From an uncultured Saprospiraceae bacterium (GTDB taxonomy: Bacteria > Bacteroidota > Bacteroidia > Chitinophagales > Saprospiraceae), in the NCBI GenBank assembly GCA_937959275.1, contig CALGLU010000069.1, positions 1 to 41,302 on the forward strand: a stretch of 41,302 bases of DNA. Direction: 5' to 3'. Of the stretch, positions 27,501 through 35,108 are shown in pieces (the first letter of the stretch is position 1; each line of letters starts with the position of its first letter). The translations under genes and the position numbers were made by a program. Under the pieces are notes generated by a model that was not told the DNA's origin, made no database searches, and saw only the letters and a list, made by a program, of their open reading frames with translations.

Positions 27501-28738
27501 TGAATGGAAATTTAGTTGTCGGTAGCGTCGCAGAGTATCCTGACATAGGCCCGGAAGAATGCGTAATATCAGGAGGCTTTAAACCATTATTAGAAGTATG
27601 GCAAGATAATGGACAAACTGAGCAATATTTACGCTTCCTTATTTATCCGGATTGTTGGGGCGATAATGTATATAATGTAGAAGCCAAAGAATTGGTTCTC
27701 AATATTACATTTGGTCAGGATTTAAATGACGATGACTGTGATCAATTACCAAATGATATTGATCTCTGTCCATCTGATGCCAATATTTCACTCAACTTTG
27801 ATGGCGATTATGATCATGTTCAAGTGCCTCATGACGTGGCATTGAATGTTGGTGCCGGGGATTTCACCTTACAAGCCTGGGTTTATCCTACAGGTAATAA
27901 TGTTTATCAAACTATTCTATGCAAAGGGACAGGTTTTGGCATGGAAACAGACTACATATTCACGCTTTTATCCGTAGGTAATATGAATGCATTGAGCTTT
28001 TATTTAGAGGATGAGGGCCACAACGTGATATCAACACTCGTTCCATCAAATGCATGGAGTCATGTCGCTGTCACATATAACGCTACTACGAAATTAGTCT
28101 CATTTTATATAGACGGAGTGGCTTCTGAAACAGTCACATTCATCAATGCGCCAACTTCTTCTGATACAGGTCCTCTCTTCATCGGACAATTTGGTTCTCA
28201 GGTTTTAGATTTTAATTTTGAAGGTCGCTTAGATGATGTACTCATTTGGAATCGAGGCTTGTCTCCTTTAGAAATTCAGAACAGTATGGCTGCTCCCATT
28301 GATCCTACTGCACCAGGCTTAGTCGCTTATTACCAATTTAATGATGGACTTCCTTGCATCACATCTTCACAAACGACTGCTGCGGATGCTGGGCCTTTAG
28401 GTAACACTGGCACATTAATGAACTTTAGCTTAGCGAATGATTGTGTTTCTAATTGGACAAGTGGGCGAAATCTTGATTCTGATGGTGATGGTATCGGTGA
28501 CGCATGTGATGACTATGACTATTGTCCTGATGACCTTGCCAATCTCAACAAATTATCTGGAGATGTAGATTACATGGTTAAATACGAAACTTCCGGTCTG
28601 TTAGAGTCACAACAACATATTATTTCTCCTGCTGATATTCAATATGATTCTGGTCTTGAAATAAGTCTGTTGTCAGGATTTGAAGTAAATGTTGGTGCAG
28701 TCTTCCATGCCTATATAGATGGGTGTGGGAATGAATAA
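24542..28738 (+). CDS. large secreted protein with TSP3-like segments, LamG domain and Gly-Cys C-terminus
   Basis: This 1398-aa protein has a signal peptide at residues 56-75 (MRLGFVVLIFTASSNQAISQ). Translation may start at 24542, giving a 55-residue cysteine-containing leader, or at the ATG at 24707. The first thousand residues are beta-rich and cysteine-containing. They include a helical segment (about 740-800) and the block DDPGDTHTGVITRDPDFGTHIFHLGPGTSTSCPYEGGY, which I recall from other giant Bacteroidota surface proteins. A calcium-binding TSP3-like piece (LNDDDCDQLPNDIDLCPSD, about 1060-1080) is followed by a LamG/concanavalin-like domain (1083-1250) and a second piece (LDSDGDGIGDACDDYDYCPDD, about 1312-1332). 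The end resembles the Bacteroidota '3-coathanger stack' tail, terminating DGCGNE. Surface adhesion or glycan binding is likely; the function is unknown. Confidence 0.8.
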   Translation: MKNNFHKSEVSLLICNHNAHEKQERGPITPCLRKSLVHRLADQDQHGTHILSRILMRLGFVVLIFTASSNQAISQVINNDINWEVKLVDWDYTGETEPGFGNTDYQDEPTFLFHAHDNTQALETDILGHNFWSRPAQDGFDHVPHPGVHKTVAYNKCFPVDNVFCFGPIYPFGSPPQSGTTIRKKSSCANSDIPSTLTISLRAWEDDSYDVASGPIPDMFGPARYIINSNEFDVNATNGYNFDDLDPHRQYLGQFNGNFQATLAYGYVYVNGNGIDQPLTFGELPYAQTRTHKNRTSNELLIPGEFDWDVHECIGNINTNRFYSFTVPEDGAQVNINILGDDGRAFGVYVKTTTGTASLGFYLSNGIYCKKHPLDDTADPYSTYIIQVGESNNDPNFTIELTASPSPGCVEPTDYSGFTDNYGIYFGLPDQSNCAVNQPYQLINAQNLSAVPSLLDNLIDNTALRDYPITAKGETSLHGLFVEFYQPIIGLDKTINVYHYRQNTNEDTATDTKGLNLIENRMVSAGSAAKGLNYAINPPSGSDGDAILYEIYTGSGNNKIFIASPLLVTGVDIVSDSLGETVVPNKVDLILYDPPGDSSQAGFESSYSVCRTETTQVSATDGSNRDLKASIGVKGSAGFIVELEYELSTSFNSNVSEERESISSNQFTKCVKATTQFETSPELARIGADGDIFIGSGEQWIWGIQDSIGFDESTCSLTRDSSFVAAINSVSQFAWDRLKVVDEMNELETAITGLQSQINANPNIDNAIKLDKSRKEEQLRVWQNIMLKYEAKRNDDQNNIIGNPFNWSGPNVGAMIETDVTEEFTEEYNIILDKSTGQDVVAMLGANGIEGGFEINVNNTKSNSIDSLENTLTVISYFYSDTAGDDPGDTHTGVITRDPDFGTHIFHLGPGTSTSCPYEGGYQRYQPALSIEDNRPCQNGIISEQSLGTVNVNDTLRLRLNVCNESNERKGYLIKLIDNPNSAKVNLNGNLVVGSVAEYPDIGPEECVISGGFKPLLEVWQDNGQTEQYLRFLIYPDCWGDNVYNVEAKELVLNITFGQDLNDDDCDQLPNDIDLCPSDANISLNFDGDYDHVQVPHDVALNVGAGDFTLQAWVYPTGNNVYQTILCKGTGFGMETDYIFTLLSVGNMNALSFYLEDEGHNVISTLVPSNAWSHVAVTYNATTKLVSFYIDGVASETVTFINAPTSSDTGPLFIGQFGSQVLDFNFEGRLDDVLIWNRGLSPLEIQNSMAAPIDPTAPGLVAYYQFNDGLPCITSSQTTAADAGPLGNTGTLMNFSLANDCVSNWTSGRNLDSDGDGIGDACDDYDYCPDDLANLNKLSGDVDYMVKYETSGLLESQQHIISPADIQYDSGLEISLLSGFEVNVGAVFHAYIDGCGNE

Positions 28739-28760
28739 GCCTCTCAAATCTTAAAATCTT

Positions 28761-28803
28761 AAAACACAGCATTCCATATCTATGGAATGTTGTGTTTTTT
28801 TTG
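28761..28803 (+). terminator. strong intrinsic terminator
   Basis: ACACAGCATTCCATA (28764-28778) pairs with TATGGAATGTTGTGT (28781-28795) with one G-T pair and a two-base loop. It is extended by A-T pairs and followed by a run of T. It lies 22 bp after the stop of the large secreted protein gene. Confidence 0.9.
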
Positions 28804-28863
28804 AATCGTATTTAATATCCTCTATCCTAAAAAAGAATACAATTTATAAGATGTTTCATAGGG

Positions 28864-28901
28864 GATTAGTTGATTCGTGGATCAGTTGATTCGTGGATTA
28901 G
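28864..28901. repeat. 16-bp tandem duplication
   Basis: GATTAGTTGATTCGTG (28864-28879) is followed by GATCAGTTGATTCGTG (28880-28895) and the start of a third unit (GATTAG). Similar GATTCGTGA words occur after the stop at 7715, and GATTAGTGATTAG after 10245. It forms part of the 263-bp gap between the secreted-protein gene and dinB. Confidence 0.7.
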
Positions 28902-28933
28902 CTAACAATTGCAATCTACTAATCACCAAATCA

Positions 28934-29005
28934 TTTACTGTTCACTATTTACTATTTACTGTTCACTATCCACCTGTCCACTGTTTACTATTCACTGTTC
29001 ACTAC
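28934..29005. repeat. degenerate heptamer array (ACTRTYY, about 10 units)
   Basis: About ten 7-bp units (ACTGTTC, ACTATTT, ACTATCC, ACTGTTT, ACTATTC and the like, with one 8-bp unit) run directly into the dinB 3' end. The TAG stop of dinB (29002-29004 on the minus strand) falls inside the last unit. The unit is a relaxed form of the CTATCYA heptamer at 19.8-20.0 kb, and the position relative to the gene is the same. Confidence 0.8.
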
Positions 29006-30087
29006 TCAACAAACATCTCCATTTGACCATCATTACTTTCCTCCACAAAATTCGAACTCGTCAAGCCCATCAACCGAATCGCCATGCCCTCCTCAAAATT
29101 ATTAATTAATAATTGCTTCGCTATATCCTCTATCATTGTCCGTTCTCTAATGGGAAAACCTTGAGATTGACTTCTTGTGATAATTTGGAAATCAGCTGTT
29201 TTCATTTTTAAGGTCATTGTCTTCCCAAACGAATTGTTCTTTTCTAGACGTGCTAAAAAAGTATCAATGAGTTTTTCTAGTCGCTCTGTCAACTTATCAA
29301 GATCTGAGATATTCTCTTGAAAGGTGCGCTCGACACCCAAAGATTTTCGAATCCGTTCTGCTTTAACAGGACGATCATCGACTCCTCTCACAATATCATA
29401 ATAAAACCGTCCTGATTTTCCGAATTGGGTAGCTAAGTCTAATTTTGTCCAGCCCTTCAAATCTAGGCCTGTATGAATGCCCTGATCCTTCATTTTCTTA
29501 GCAGTGACTTTGCCGACACCGTAAAATTTCTCAATCGCTAAGGTTTCTAAAAAAGAAATGGCTTGCTTTGGTTTAATGACAGTTAACCCATTAGGCTTAT
29601 CAATATCAGATGCAATTTTGGCAATAAATTTACAATAAGAAACACCTGCTGAAGCTGTCAGTTGAGTTTCCCTTAAAATATCATCTTTAATGGCAGCGGC
29701 AATATCCTGGGCGTATTCAAAATCGAGTTTGCATTCCGTTACATCCAGATAGGCTTCATCCAAAGACAAAGGTTCTATCAAATCCGTATACCGAGAAAAG
29801 ATCTCTCGTATTTTTACGGAGACTTCTTTATAAGCATCAAAGCGTGGTTTGACAAAAATCAAATCAGGACATAAGGCCTTTGCTTTGAAACCAGGCATCG
29901 CAGAGCGAATCCCAAATTTTCTAGCCTCATAGCTCGCCGTCGTCAAGACACCTCTCTTACTACCTCCACCCACAGCGACAGGCTTACCTATCAAGTCTGG
30001 ATTATCCCGCTGCTCTACAGCAGCAAAAAACGCATCCATATCGACATGGATAATTTTACGTGTTGCTATCGGAATTGGATTCTCCAT
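29002..30087 (-). CDS. dinB: DNA polymerase IV
   Basis: The 361-aa protein is a Y-family translesion polymerase. The palm motif HVDMDAFFAAVEQ contains D16 and D18-type metal ligands, and SLDEAYLDVT carries D110 and E111. YEARKFGIRSAMPG, the GVGKVTAKKMKDQGI helix-hairpin-helix, and a C-terminal little-finger domain follow. It copies past DNA lesions with low fidelity, usually under SOS-type control; no LexA-like operator is obvious here. The C-terminus (EESNDGQMEMFVE) ends with a QMEMF-type beta-clamp-binding-like sequence. The 3' end abuts a heptamer array. Confidence 0.96.
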   Translation of the reverse strand: MENPIPIATRKIIHVDMDAFFAAVEQRDNPDLIGKPVAVGGGSKRGVLTTASYEARKFGIRSAMPGFKAKALCPDLIFVKPRFDAYKEVSVKIREIFSRYTDLIEPLSLDEAYLDVTECKLDFEYAQDIAAAIKDDILRETQLTASAGVSYCKFIAKIASDIDKPNGLTVIKPKQAISFLETLAIEKFYGVGKVTAKKMKDQGIHTGLDLKGWTKLDLATQFGKSGRFYYDIVRGVDDRPVKAERIRKSLGVERTFQENISDLDKLTERLEKLIDTFLARLEKNNSFGKTMTLKMKTADFQIITRSQSQGFPIRERTMIEDIAKQLLINNFEEGMAIRLMGLTSSNFVEESNDGQMEMFVE

Positions 30088-30157
30088 TTCTAGAAACGAA
30101 GATATTGTATTCTGTCAATATCAATGTCTATTTCAATATCAATGATAATTTCAACGG

Positions 30158-30207
30158 CAAACTACTATCAAATTCAACTCGTCAATATATACTTGACAGA
30201 CCACTAG
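30158..30207. mobile_element. solo end of MITE family 2
   Basis: This 50-bp stretch, ending CTTGACAGACCACTAG (30192-30207), matches the reverse complement of the left 50 bp of the element at 23926-24094. Shared blocks are CAAACTAC, TCAAATTCAAC, GTCAATATATACTTG, CAGA and CACTAG, with about seven mismatches. No second end is visible nearby, so it is a truncated copy or the surviving end of a larger insertion. It lies 26 bp before the pRiA4b ORF-3-like pseudogene. Confidence 0.7.
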
Positions 30208-30232
30208 GCTGCTCATCGGTCTATACAATCAA

Positions 30233-30521
30233 TCCTTATTTAATAAACAGAGCGACCCCACACCGAGTTATATTTATGATTATGGCGACAGCTGGGAACA
30301 TGAAATCAGAACACTGGCAATAGAGAAGGAACTTGTCCTCCAGAAGATTGCGGTGGTATTCATGGCTTTGAGGATTTAAAATCATGTTTGAAACTGGTAA
30401 GATATCAGAACTCACTGGTGCATACTGGATTCCTTGGTTAGAGAGCATTGGCTATGCTGACTATGATCCCAGTGTATTTGATATAAAAGAAGCACAGCAA
30501 AAGATGAGGATGTTGGGATAA
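30233..30521 (+). pseudogene. frameshifted plasmid pRiA4b ORF-3-family relic
   Basis: Fragments of one protein are spread over two or three frames. First comes FNKQSDPTPSYIYDYGDSWEHEI (from about 30239), with the family hallmark YDYGDSWEHE. Then in another frame come CPPEDCGGIHGFEDL (about 30330-30375) and finally GYADYDPSVFDIKEAQQKM ending at the TAA at 30519. In intact members these occur in this order as one chain (Y-D-F-G-D-x-W-x-H, then C-P-P-E-D-C-G-G, then Y-D-P-x-x-F-D). The N-terminal part is missing. These proteins are often found near mobile DNA; their function is unclear. This copy is dead. Confidence 0.75.
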
Positions 30522-30625
30522 TAAAGAGCTTATTAGCTAGCATCGAGAATCGACACATTTCCTAACAACTCTTGCATAAATGACCACAATATAACATCTT
30601 TAGGTACAAGCACTAAACTCTACGT

Positions 30626-30868
30626 ATGAACACTAAACTCACGCTTAGTCTCAATAAAGAAATCATTATTGAAGCAAAAGCCTATGCTAATTCTAAGGGT
30701 ATTTCATTATCAAAACTCGTAGAGGATTTTCTTACTTCCAAATTACAAATGGAGAATGAGAAATTTGATGAGTTAGAGTTAGACCCATGGCTCAAAGATA
30801 TTTCAGGAATTGTAAAATCTGACAATGATCACTTAAGCTATAAGGAATTAAGAGAATTTTATCGATGA
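30626..30868 (+). CDS. ribbon-helix-helix type antitoxin (DUF6364-like)
   Basis: This 80-aa protein starts with a beta strand and two helices typical of ribbon-helix-helix DNA-binding antitoxins (MNTKLTLSLNKEIIIEAKAYANSKGISLSKLVEDFL). An acidic tail that would bind the toxin follows (PWLKDISGIVKSDNDHLSYKELREFYR). The stop codon overlaps the start of the downstream PIN gene by four bases (ATGA), the usual arrangement of type II toxin-antitoxin pairs. It would neutralise the toxin and repress its own promoter. The gene is intact although its partner toxin is interrupted. Confidence 0.85.
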   Translation: MNTKLTLSLNKEIIIEAKAYANSKGISLSKLVEDFLTSKLQMENEKFDELELDPWLKDISGIVKSDNDHLSYKELREFYR

Positions 30869-31281
30869 AGCAATTCAATAAAATATTTTTTGACAGTGAC
30901 GCACATATCGACATTGGAATGGAACGCACCTCATTTTATATCGACTCTGCCAAAGCCATTCAGAAGATTACAGAATTTGAGAATATCTTAATGACGAGTT
31001 CATTAATCATTTCCAATATTCATTACATTTTATCTAAACGTGGACAGTCTAAAGAATCATAAAAATTTTGTCTTCTCCTACTTAAAAAATTTGAAATATT
31101 AGCATTCAACGGTTCTCATCTTACCAATGGCTTCATTTCTAAATTCAATGACAAAGAAGATGCTTTCAATTATTTTATGGCTAAAGAGAACAATTGCGAT
31201 TTGATTATAACTCGCAATATTAAGGATTTTAAGCATAGTCAAATACCAGTGATGACTCCAGCTCAATACAATAGGAAATAA
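30865..31281 (+). pseudogene. PIN-domain toxin interrupted by an in-frame stop
   Basis: The frame from the ATG at 30865 runs 138 codons to the TAA at 31279, but codon 66 (31060-31062) is TAA. The part before it (KIFFDSDAHIDIGMERTSFYIDSAKAIQ...SSLIISNIHYIL) and the part after it (LLLKKFEILAF...NDKEDAFNYFMAKENNCDLIITRNIKDFKHSQIPVMTPAQY) are in the same frame and together make a full PIN ribonuclease. The first half holds the N-terminal Asp and the second half the other acidic residues. A single nonsense change separates them. The first 65 residues alone should be inactive. Confidence 0.85.
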
Positions 31282-31380
31282 TATCTCCAATCGGCAGTAT
31301 GTAATACATTTCTGACCATTACCAATATAACCTCATTCGGGATCAGGGCTCCTGCCTTCTTTAACTGACAAGCTATTTCA

Positions 31381-32202
31381 CTAAAATCCCAATTCCACAA
31401 AAACTGGCAAATGATCACTTGCCTTCGTTTTTCGCTCCACCCCAACTTCCTTAACATCCAATTCTCTAACAAAGATAAGATCAAGTGTAGGTTTGATTAA
31501 GCCTCCCAATGCTCGAGCCGTATACTTTATATCCTGACTTGCCCAGTCAATACCAGCTTCAGCCATTAATGCACTAAATCGTTTTCTGTCCTTGGGAAAA
31601 AATGAATTAAAATCACCAGCAACCAATAGAGGTCCATCTGAATAAGTCAATTGTACGAATGAGATAATTTCTTTGAGTTGGTCGACTCGCTTCCTTCGCT
31701 TCATCGTCATCGTTTCAAAATGGACATTAACCAACTGGACTTTATGACTACCGATTTGAACGGTTGCAGCAACTCCAATTCGTTGTCTACCGAACATCGA
31801 TAAATGAGGTAAAACAATTTTATGAGAATCGATAATTGGCCATTTTGAGAGAATTGCATTTCCAAAATAACTGTGGTCCTTCCCATGGGTTGCTGCAGGA
31901 TAATAAACACTTGATAAATTAAGCGCTACTGCAATTTGATGTACACCAAGTGTATCCATTTCTTGCAACATGATGACATCAGCATTCATTAAATTCGGAT
32001 AGGTCTGGAGTTCTAGAATTGCTTCATTTATCTTTTTAGAATATTGAACATTATAACTAATGACCCGTATCGTTTCTGGATCTCTTTCATTGACAACAGC
32101 ATTTGATGTCTCACGCCAAGCGGGGCCATCAGGATCAGTGAAGTTATAAACAGACTGGCAGCCACTACAGCATAAACAGATAATGAGGAAGTTTCTCAAC
32201 AT
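31381..32202 (-). CDS. endonuclease/exonuclease/phosphatase-family lipoprotein
   Basis: From the ATG at 32202 the protein has 273 aa. It begins with a lipoprotein signal (MLRNFLIICLCCSGCQS); an in-frame TTG four codons earlier is not needed. The EEP (DNase I-like) domain is complete: VISYNVQYS, VIMLQEMD (metal-binding Glu), VNVHFET, VAGDFNSF, TLDLIFV and the final ASDHLPVF with the catalytic Asp-His. It would hydrolyse phosphodiester or phosphomonoester bonds outside the cytoplasm; the substrate is unknown. It is divergent from the TonB-dependent receptor gene, with about 120 bp between the starts. Confidence 0.88.
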   Translation of the reverse strand: MLRNFLIICLCCSGCQSVYNFTDPDGPAWRETSNAVVNERDPETIRVISYNVQYSKKINEAILELQTYPNLMNADVIMLQEMDTLGVHQIAVALNLSSVYYPAATHGKDHSYFGNAILSKWPIIDSHKIVLPHLSMFGRQRIGVAATVQIGSHKVQLVNVHFETMTMKRRKRVDQLKEIISFVQLTYSDGPLLVAGDFNSFFPKDRKRFSALMAEAGIDWASQDIKYTARALGGLIKPTLDLIFVRELDVKEVGVERKTKASDHLPVFVELGF

Positions 32203-32324
32203 ACAGTTTACCAAACATTATTATTTGAATGTTTAGTTTACCTATGTAAATAAAATATTTGGACATGAGACAATCCGCTTACTTGATTATTGTTACTTTT
32301 AACCATCTACAACAAATAACTATC

Positions 32325-35099
32325 ATGAAAAAACACACTCTTTTTACTGTAGTATTGGCATTCTTATGCATTTTTGATATTGCGATTGGACAAAACACAA
32401 TTACTGGTACCATTGAAGCAGATGGCTTTCCCTTAATTGGAGCCAATGTGACCTTAGAAGGTACTGCAACAGGGACAGTAACAGATAACAATGGATATTT
32501 CACCATCGAAACTAACCAAGATTATCCAATCACAGTCGATGTCTCCTACATTGGTTATGAAAGTCAAAAAATGATCATCCAAGACAACCAAGCGGTCTCA
32601 ATCACTTTAGGTGAATCAGCTATTGTTTTTGATGAGATGATCATAACAGCATCCCGTCGGGCAGAAAAATTACAAGAAGCACCTGCAGCAGTCTCTGTCT
32701 TAAGTGGTTCAGAATTGTCTCAATCAGGGGGTAGCATTGCACCAGTGAGAGCATTAATTAATACGCCAGGTGTAGAACTCCAGCAGCAAACGGGTCAACG
32801 AATTAACATTGCCTTGAGAGGTAGTAGTGGCATATTTTCGACAGGCGTATTCCCGATGCTCGATTACAGGTCTTTGATTTCTCCGGGCATAGAATATTTT
32901 GATTCTCAGAATTCTCCGATCAACAATATCGATATCGAACGAGTAGAAGTTGTGCTAGGTCCTGGATCTGCATTGTATGGTCCAGATGTCACAACAGGAG
33001 TTGTCCACTTTATTTCTAAAGACCCATTTAGATATCCAGGGACAACCACGGAATTAATCTATGGTGAAAGAAGCACGTTTAAAGCAGCAATCCGCCATGC
33101 CGGTCATAATGAAAAAGCTACCTTTGGTTATAAGATTAATGCTCGACATGGATTTGGTAACGACTTCATATTAGATCCAGAGAATCCAGTTGGCCAATCG
33201 ATACTGTCTACCTTTCAAAATGATATCCGTAGAGGTGTTGTGACAGAAGAAGGCTTTGTCGATCCGCAACAGGAAGGTCCGCTTTTATTATCACCAGGCC
33301 AGGCACAAGAGCCAGGATGGAAGGCATCAGCGATAAACAGTCAACTGCATTTTAGACCTGCAGAAAACACGGAGATCGTCGCAGCTGGTGGTTGGAATGC
33401 TGGACATGCCATATTCTACAATGACCTTGGTGAAGGCTATACGTCGTCTAACGAAATGTATGGACAAGTCAGAATTAATCATAAAGGCTTTTTTGCACAG
33501 ACTTATTACATTACTAACGATGGTGGAAATGATACAAATCCTGTTTATTTAAATCGGACTGGATTAATTACACCATTAGAACGAGCGCACTTTGAAGCAC
33601 AAGCTCAATATAATTTTGATGCACCCTCTATTTTAAATTCTGAATGGTCTACTGGTATTGACTTTAGAAATGCCACTGCCAATACAGAAAATCATGTCTA
33701 TGGTAGAAATGAGGATAATGATGACTACACAATCCTAGGTGCCTATGTGCAAGCGAAATTTAAGCCAAGTGATAAGTTTGATATATTTCTAGCAGGACGA
33801 TACGATGGCTATAATTTTACTGACGAAAAAACATTTTCACCAAGAGCGGCTGTCGTCTATAAGCCTCATCAATTTCACACTTTTAGATTAAGTTATAATA
33901 AGGCAGCCAATCCAATTCCAGCATCTGATATTTATTTTGATTTGCCCGTCCAAACGACACCAGTCTTTAATGTTTGGAATTTGGGAGGCATCGAAACACA
34001 GACCTTCGGAGCTGAGCCGATTATTGATTGGATTATACCAGGGATACCGAATACGCCTTTTAGTGCCGGCTTCCCATTGGCAGCTGCATACCAATTTGTT
34101 AATGAGGATGTCATTGCTGGTGTTGAGGCTATGGGTGAGCAAGATCCTAATCTAGCACCTTTAGTGCCTCTATTGACACAATTATTACGTAGCCAGGCAC
34201 CACAAGGTTTCTCTCCTAATTTTGTGAGTACAGATTTAAATGGTGCTGAGTTATTACCGGTTGATGTACCGACTAAATTAATTTCATCTCTTTCAGCCTA
34301 TGAGTTTGGTTATAAAGGTTTGTTTTGGGAAAAATTTGCAGCAGGTCTCGATGTCTATTATTTTAGACGAACACGAGCAGGTGGATTTAGCCAAGTCAGC
34401 CCTATCATTACCTTAACCAATTTACCTACGGATTTAGGAGCAGATGTACAATCGACATTCCAACCTCAGATCGAAGGTTTATTGCTGCAGAATGGTTTTG
34501 ATGCTGCGACCGCTGCTGGAGTTGCCGCACAGATTGGTGGCTTATTGAATGGTGCCTATGCAGAGGGCGGGCAAGCCTTTTTGGATATATTAGCCGCACA
34601 AGGCTTACCGTTTCATGGGATTGTCCCAACAGAGCAAGTGCCTCAGACAGGATTCCCTCAACTCGCCTTTGGATATCCTACGAGAAATGCAGATGGCATA
34701 TCAGATGATTGGGGTTGGGAGTTTCATTCAAAATATTATTTTTCAGAAAAACTGACATCATTCTTTAATTATACGTGGTTTAACAATCCAAGTGGGATGG
34801 CTGGAGATTTAAATTTTCCACAAAATAAAGTTAGATTAGGGATGTCTTACGGACAAGAAGCAGGAATCAAAGGAAGTGCTTCTTATCAATGGAATCAAGC
34901 CTATACCTCTAATAATTCGACCTATCCTGGGAAAATTGATGCTCGGTCGTTATTGGATGCATCGGTTGGCTACGGATTTACGAATGGTTTGACTGTAGAA
35001 GCATCCGCAACAAATCTACTCAACAATGAGTTTAGATCATTACCGGGTTTTCCTGCGATCGGCCGACAAGTGACGGGTAGATTATTATTTAATTTTTAA
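32325..35099 (+). CDS. TonB-dependent outer-membrane receptor
   Basis: From the ATG at 32325 the protein has 924 aa. The signal peptide is MKKHTLFTVVLAFLCIFDIAIGQ. A carboxypeptidase-regulatory-like domain (ITGTIEADGFPLIGANVTLEGTATGTVTDNNGYF) follows, then the plug (EAPAAVSVLSGSEL to ALYGPDVTTGVVHFISKDPF) and a beta-barrel ending in F. The frame is open upstream to 32259, but the later ATG fits the signal peptide. Two Ala/Leu-rich insertions (APLVPLLTQLL; QIEGLLLQNGFDAATAAGVAAQIGGLLNG) interrupt the barrel, probably as extracellular loops. No SusD gene is adjacent, so this is not a standard polysaccharide-utilisation SusC. It is followed after 9 bp by the beta-helix lipoprotein gene. Confidence 0.93.
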   Translation: MKKHTLFTVVLAFLCIFDIAIGQNTITGTIEADGFPLIGANVTLEGTATGTVTDNNGYFTIETNQDYPITVDVSYIGYESQKMIIQDNQAVSITLGESAIVFDEMIITASRRAEKLQEAPAAVSVLSGSELSQSGGSIAPVRALINTPGVELQQQTGQRINIALRGSSGIFSTGVFPMLDYRSLISPGIEYFDSQNSPINNIDIERVEVVLGPGSALYGPDVTTGVVHFISKDPFRYPGTTTELIYGERSTFKAAIRHAGHNEKATFGYKINARHGFGNDFILDPENPVGQSILSTFQNDIRRGVVTEEGFVDPQQEGPLLLSPGQAQEPGWKASAINSQLHFRPAENTEIVAAGGWNAGHAIFYNDLGEGYTSSNEMYGQVRINHKGFFAQTYYITNDGGNDTNPVYLNRTGLITPLERAHFEAQAQYNFDAPSILNSEWSTGIDFRNATANTENHVYGRNEDNDDYTILGAYVQAKFKPSDKFDIFLAGRYDGYNFTDEKTFSPRAAVVYKPHQFHTFRLSYNKAANPIPASDIYFDLPVQTTPVFNVWNLGGIETQTFGAEPIIDWIIPGIPNTPFSAGFPLAAAYQFVNEDVIAGVEAMGEQDPNLAPLVPLLTQLLRSQAPQGFSPNFVSTDLNGAELLPVDVPTKLISSLSAYEFGYKGLFWEKFAAGLDVYYFRRTRAGGFSQVSPIITLTNLPTDLGADVQSTFQPQIEGLLLQNGFDAATAAGVAAQIGGLLNGAYAEGGQAFLDILAAQGLPFHGIVPTEQVPQTGFPQLAFGYPTRNADGISDDWGWEFHSKYYFSEKLTSFFNYTWFNNPSGMAGDLNFPQNKVRLGMSYGQEAGIKGSASYQWNQAYTSNNSTYPGKIDARSLLDASVGYGFTNGLTVEASATNLLNNEFRSLPGFPAIGRQVTGRLLFNF

Positions 35100-35108
35100 T
35101 TCAAAGCA

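Noticed and set aside
32325-35099. TonB receptor as SusC of a polysaccharide utilisation locus with the GH10 xylanase
   Set aside because: No SusD gene is present, the xylanase lies on the opposite strand beyond a convergent gap, and the receptor's partner is the beta-helix lipoprotein.
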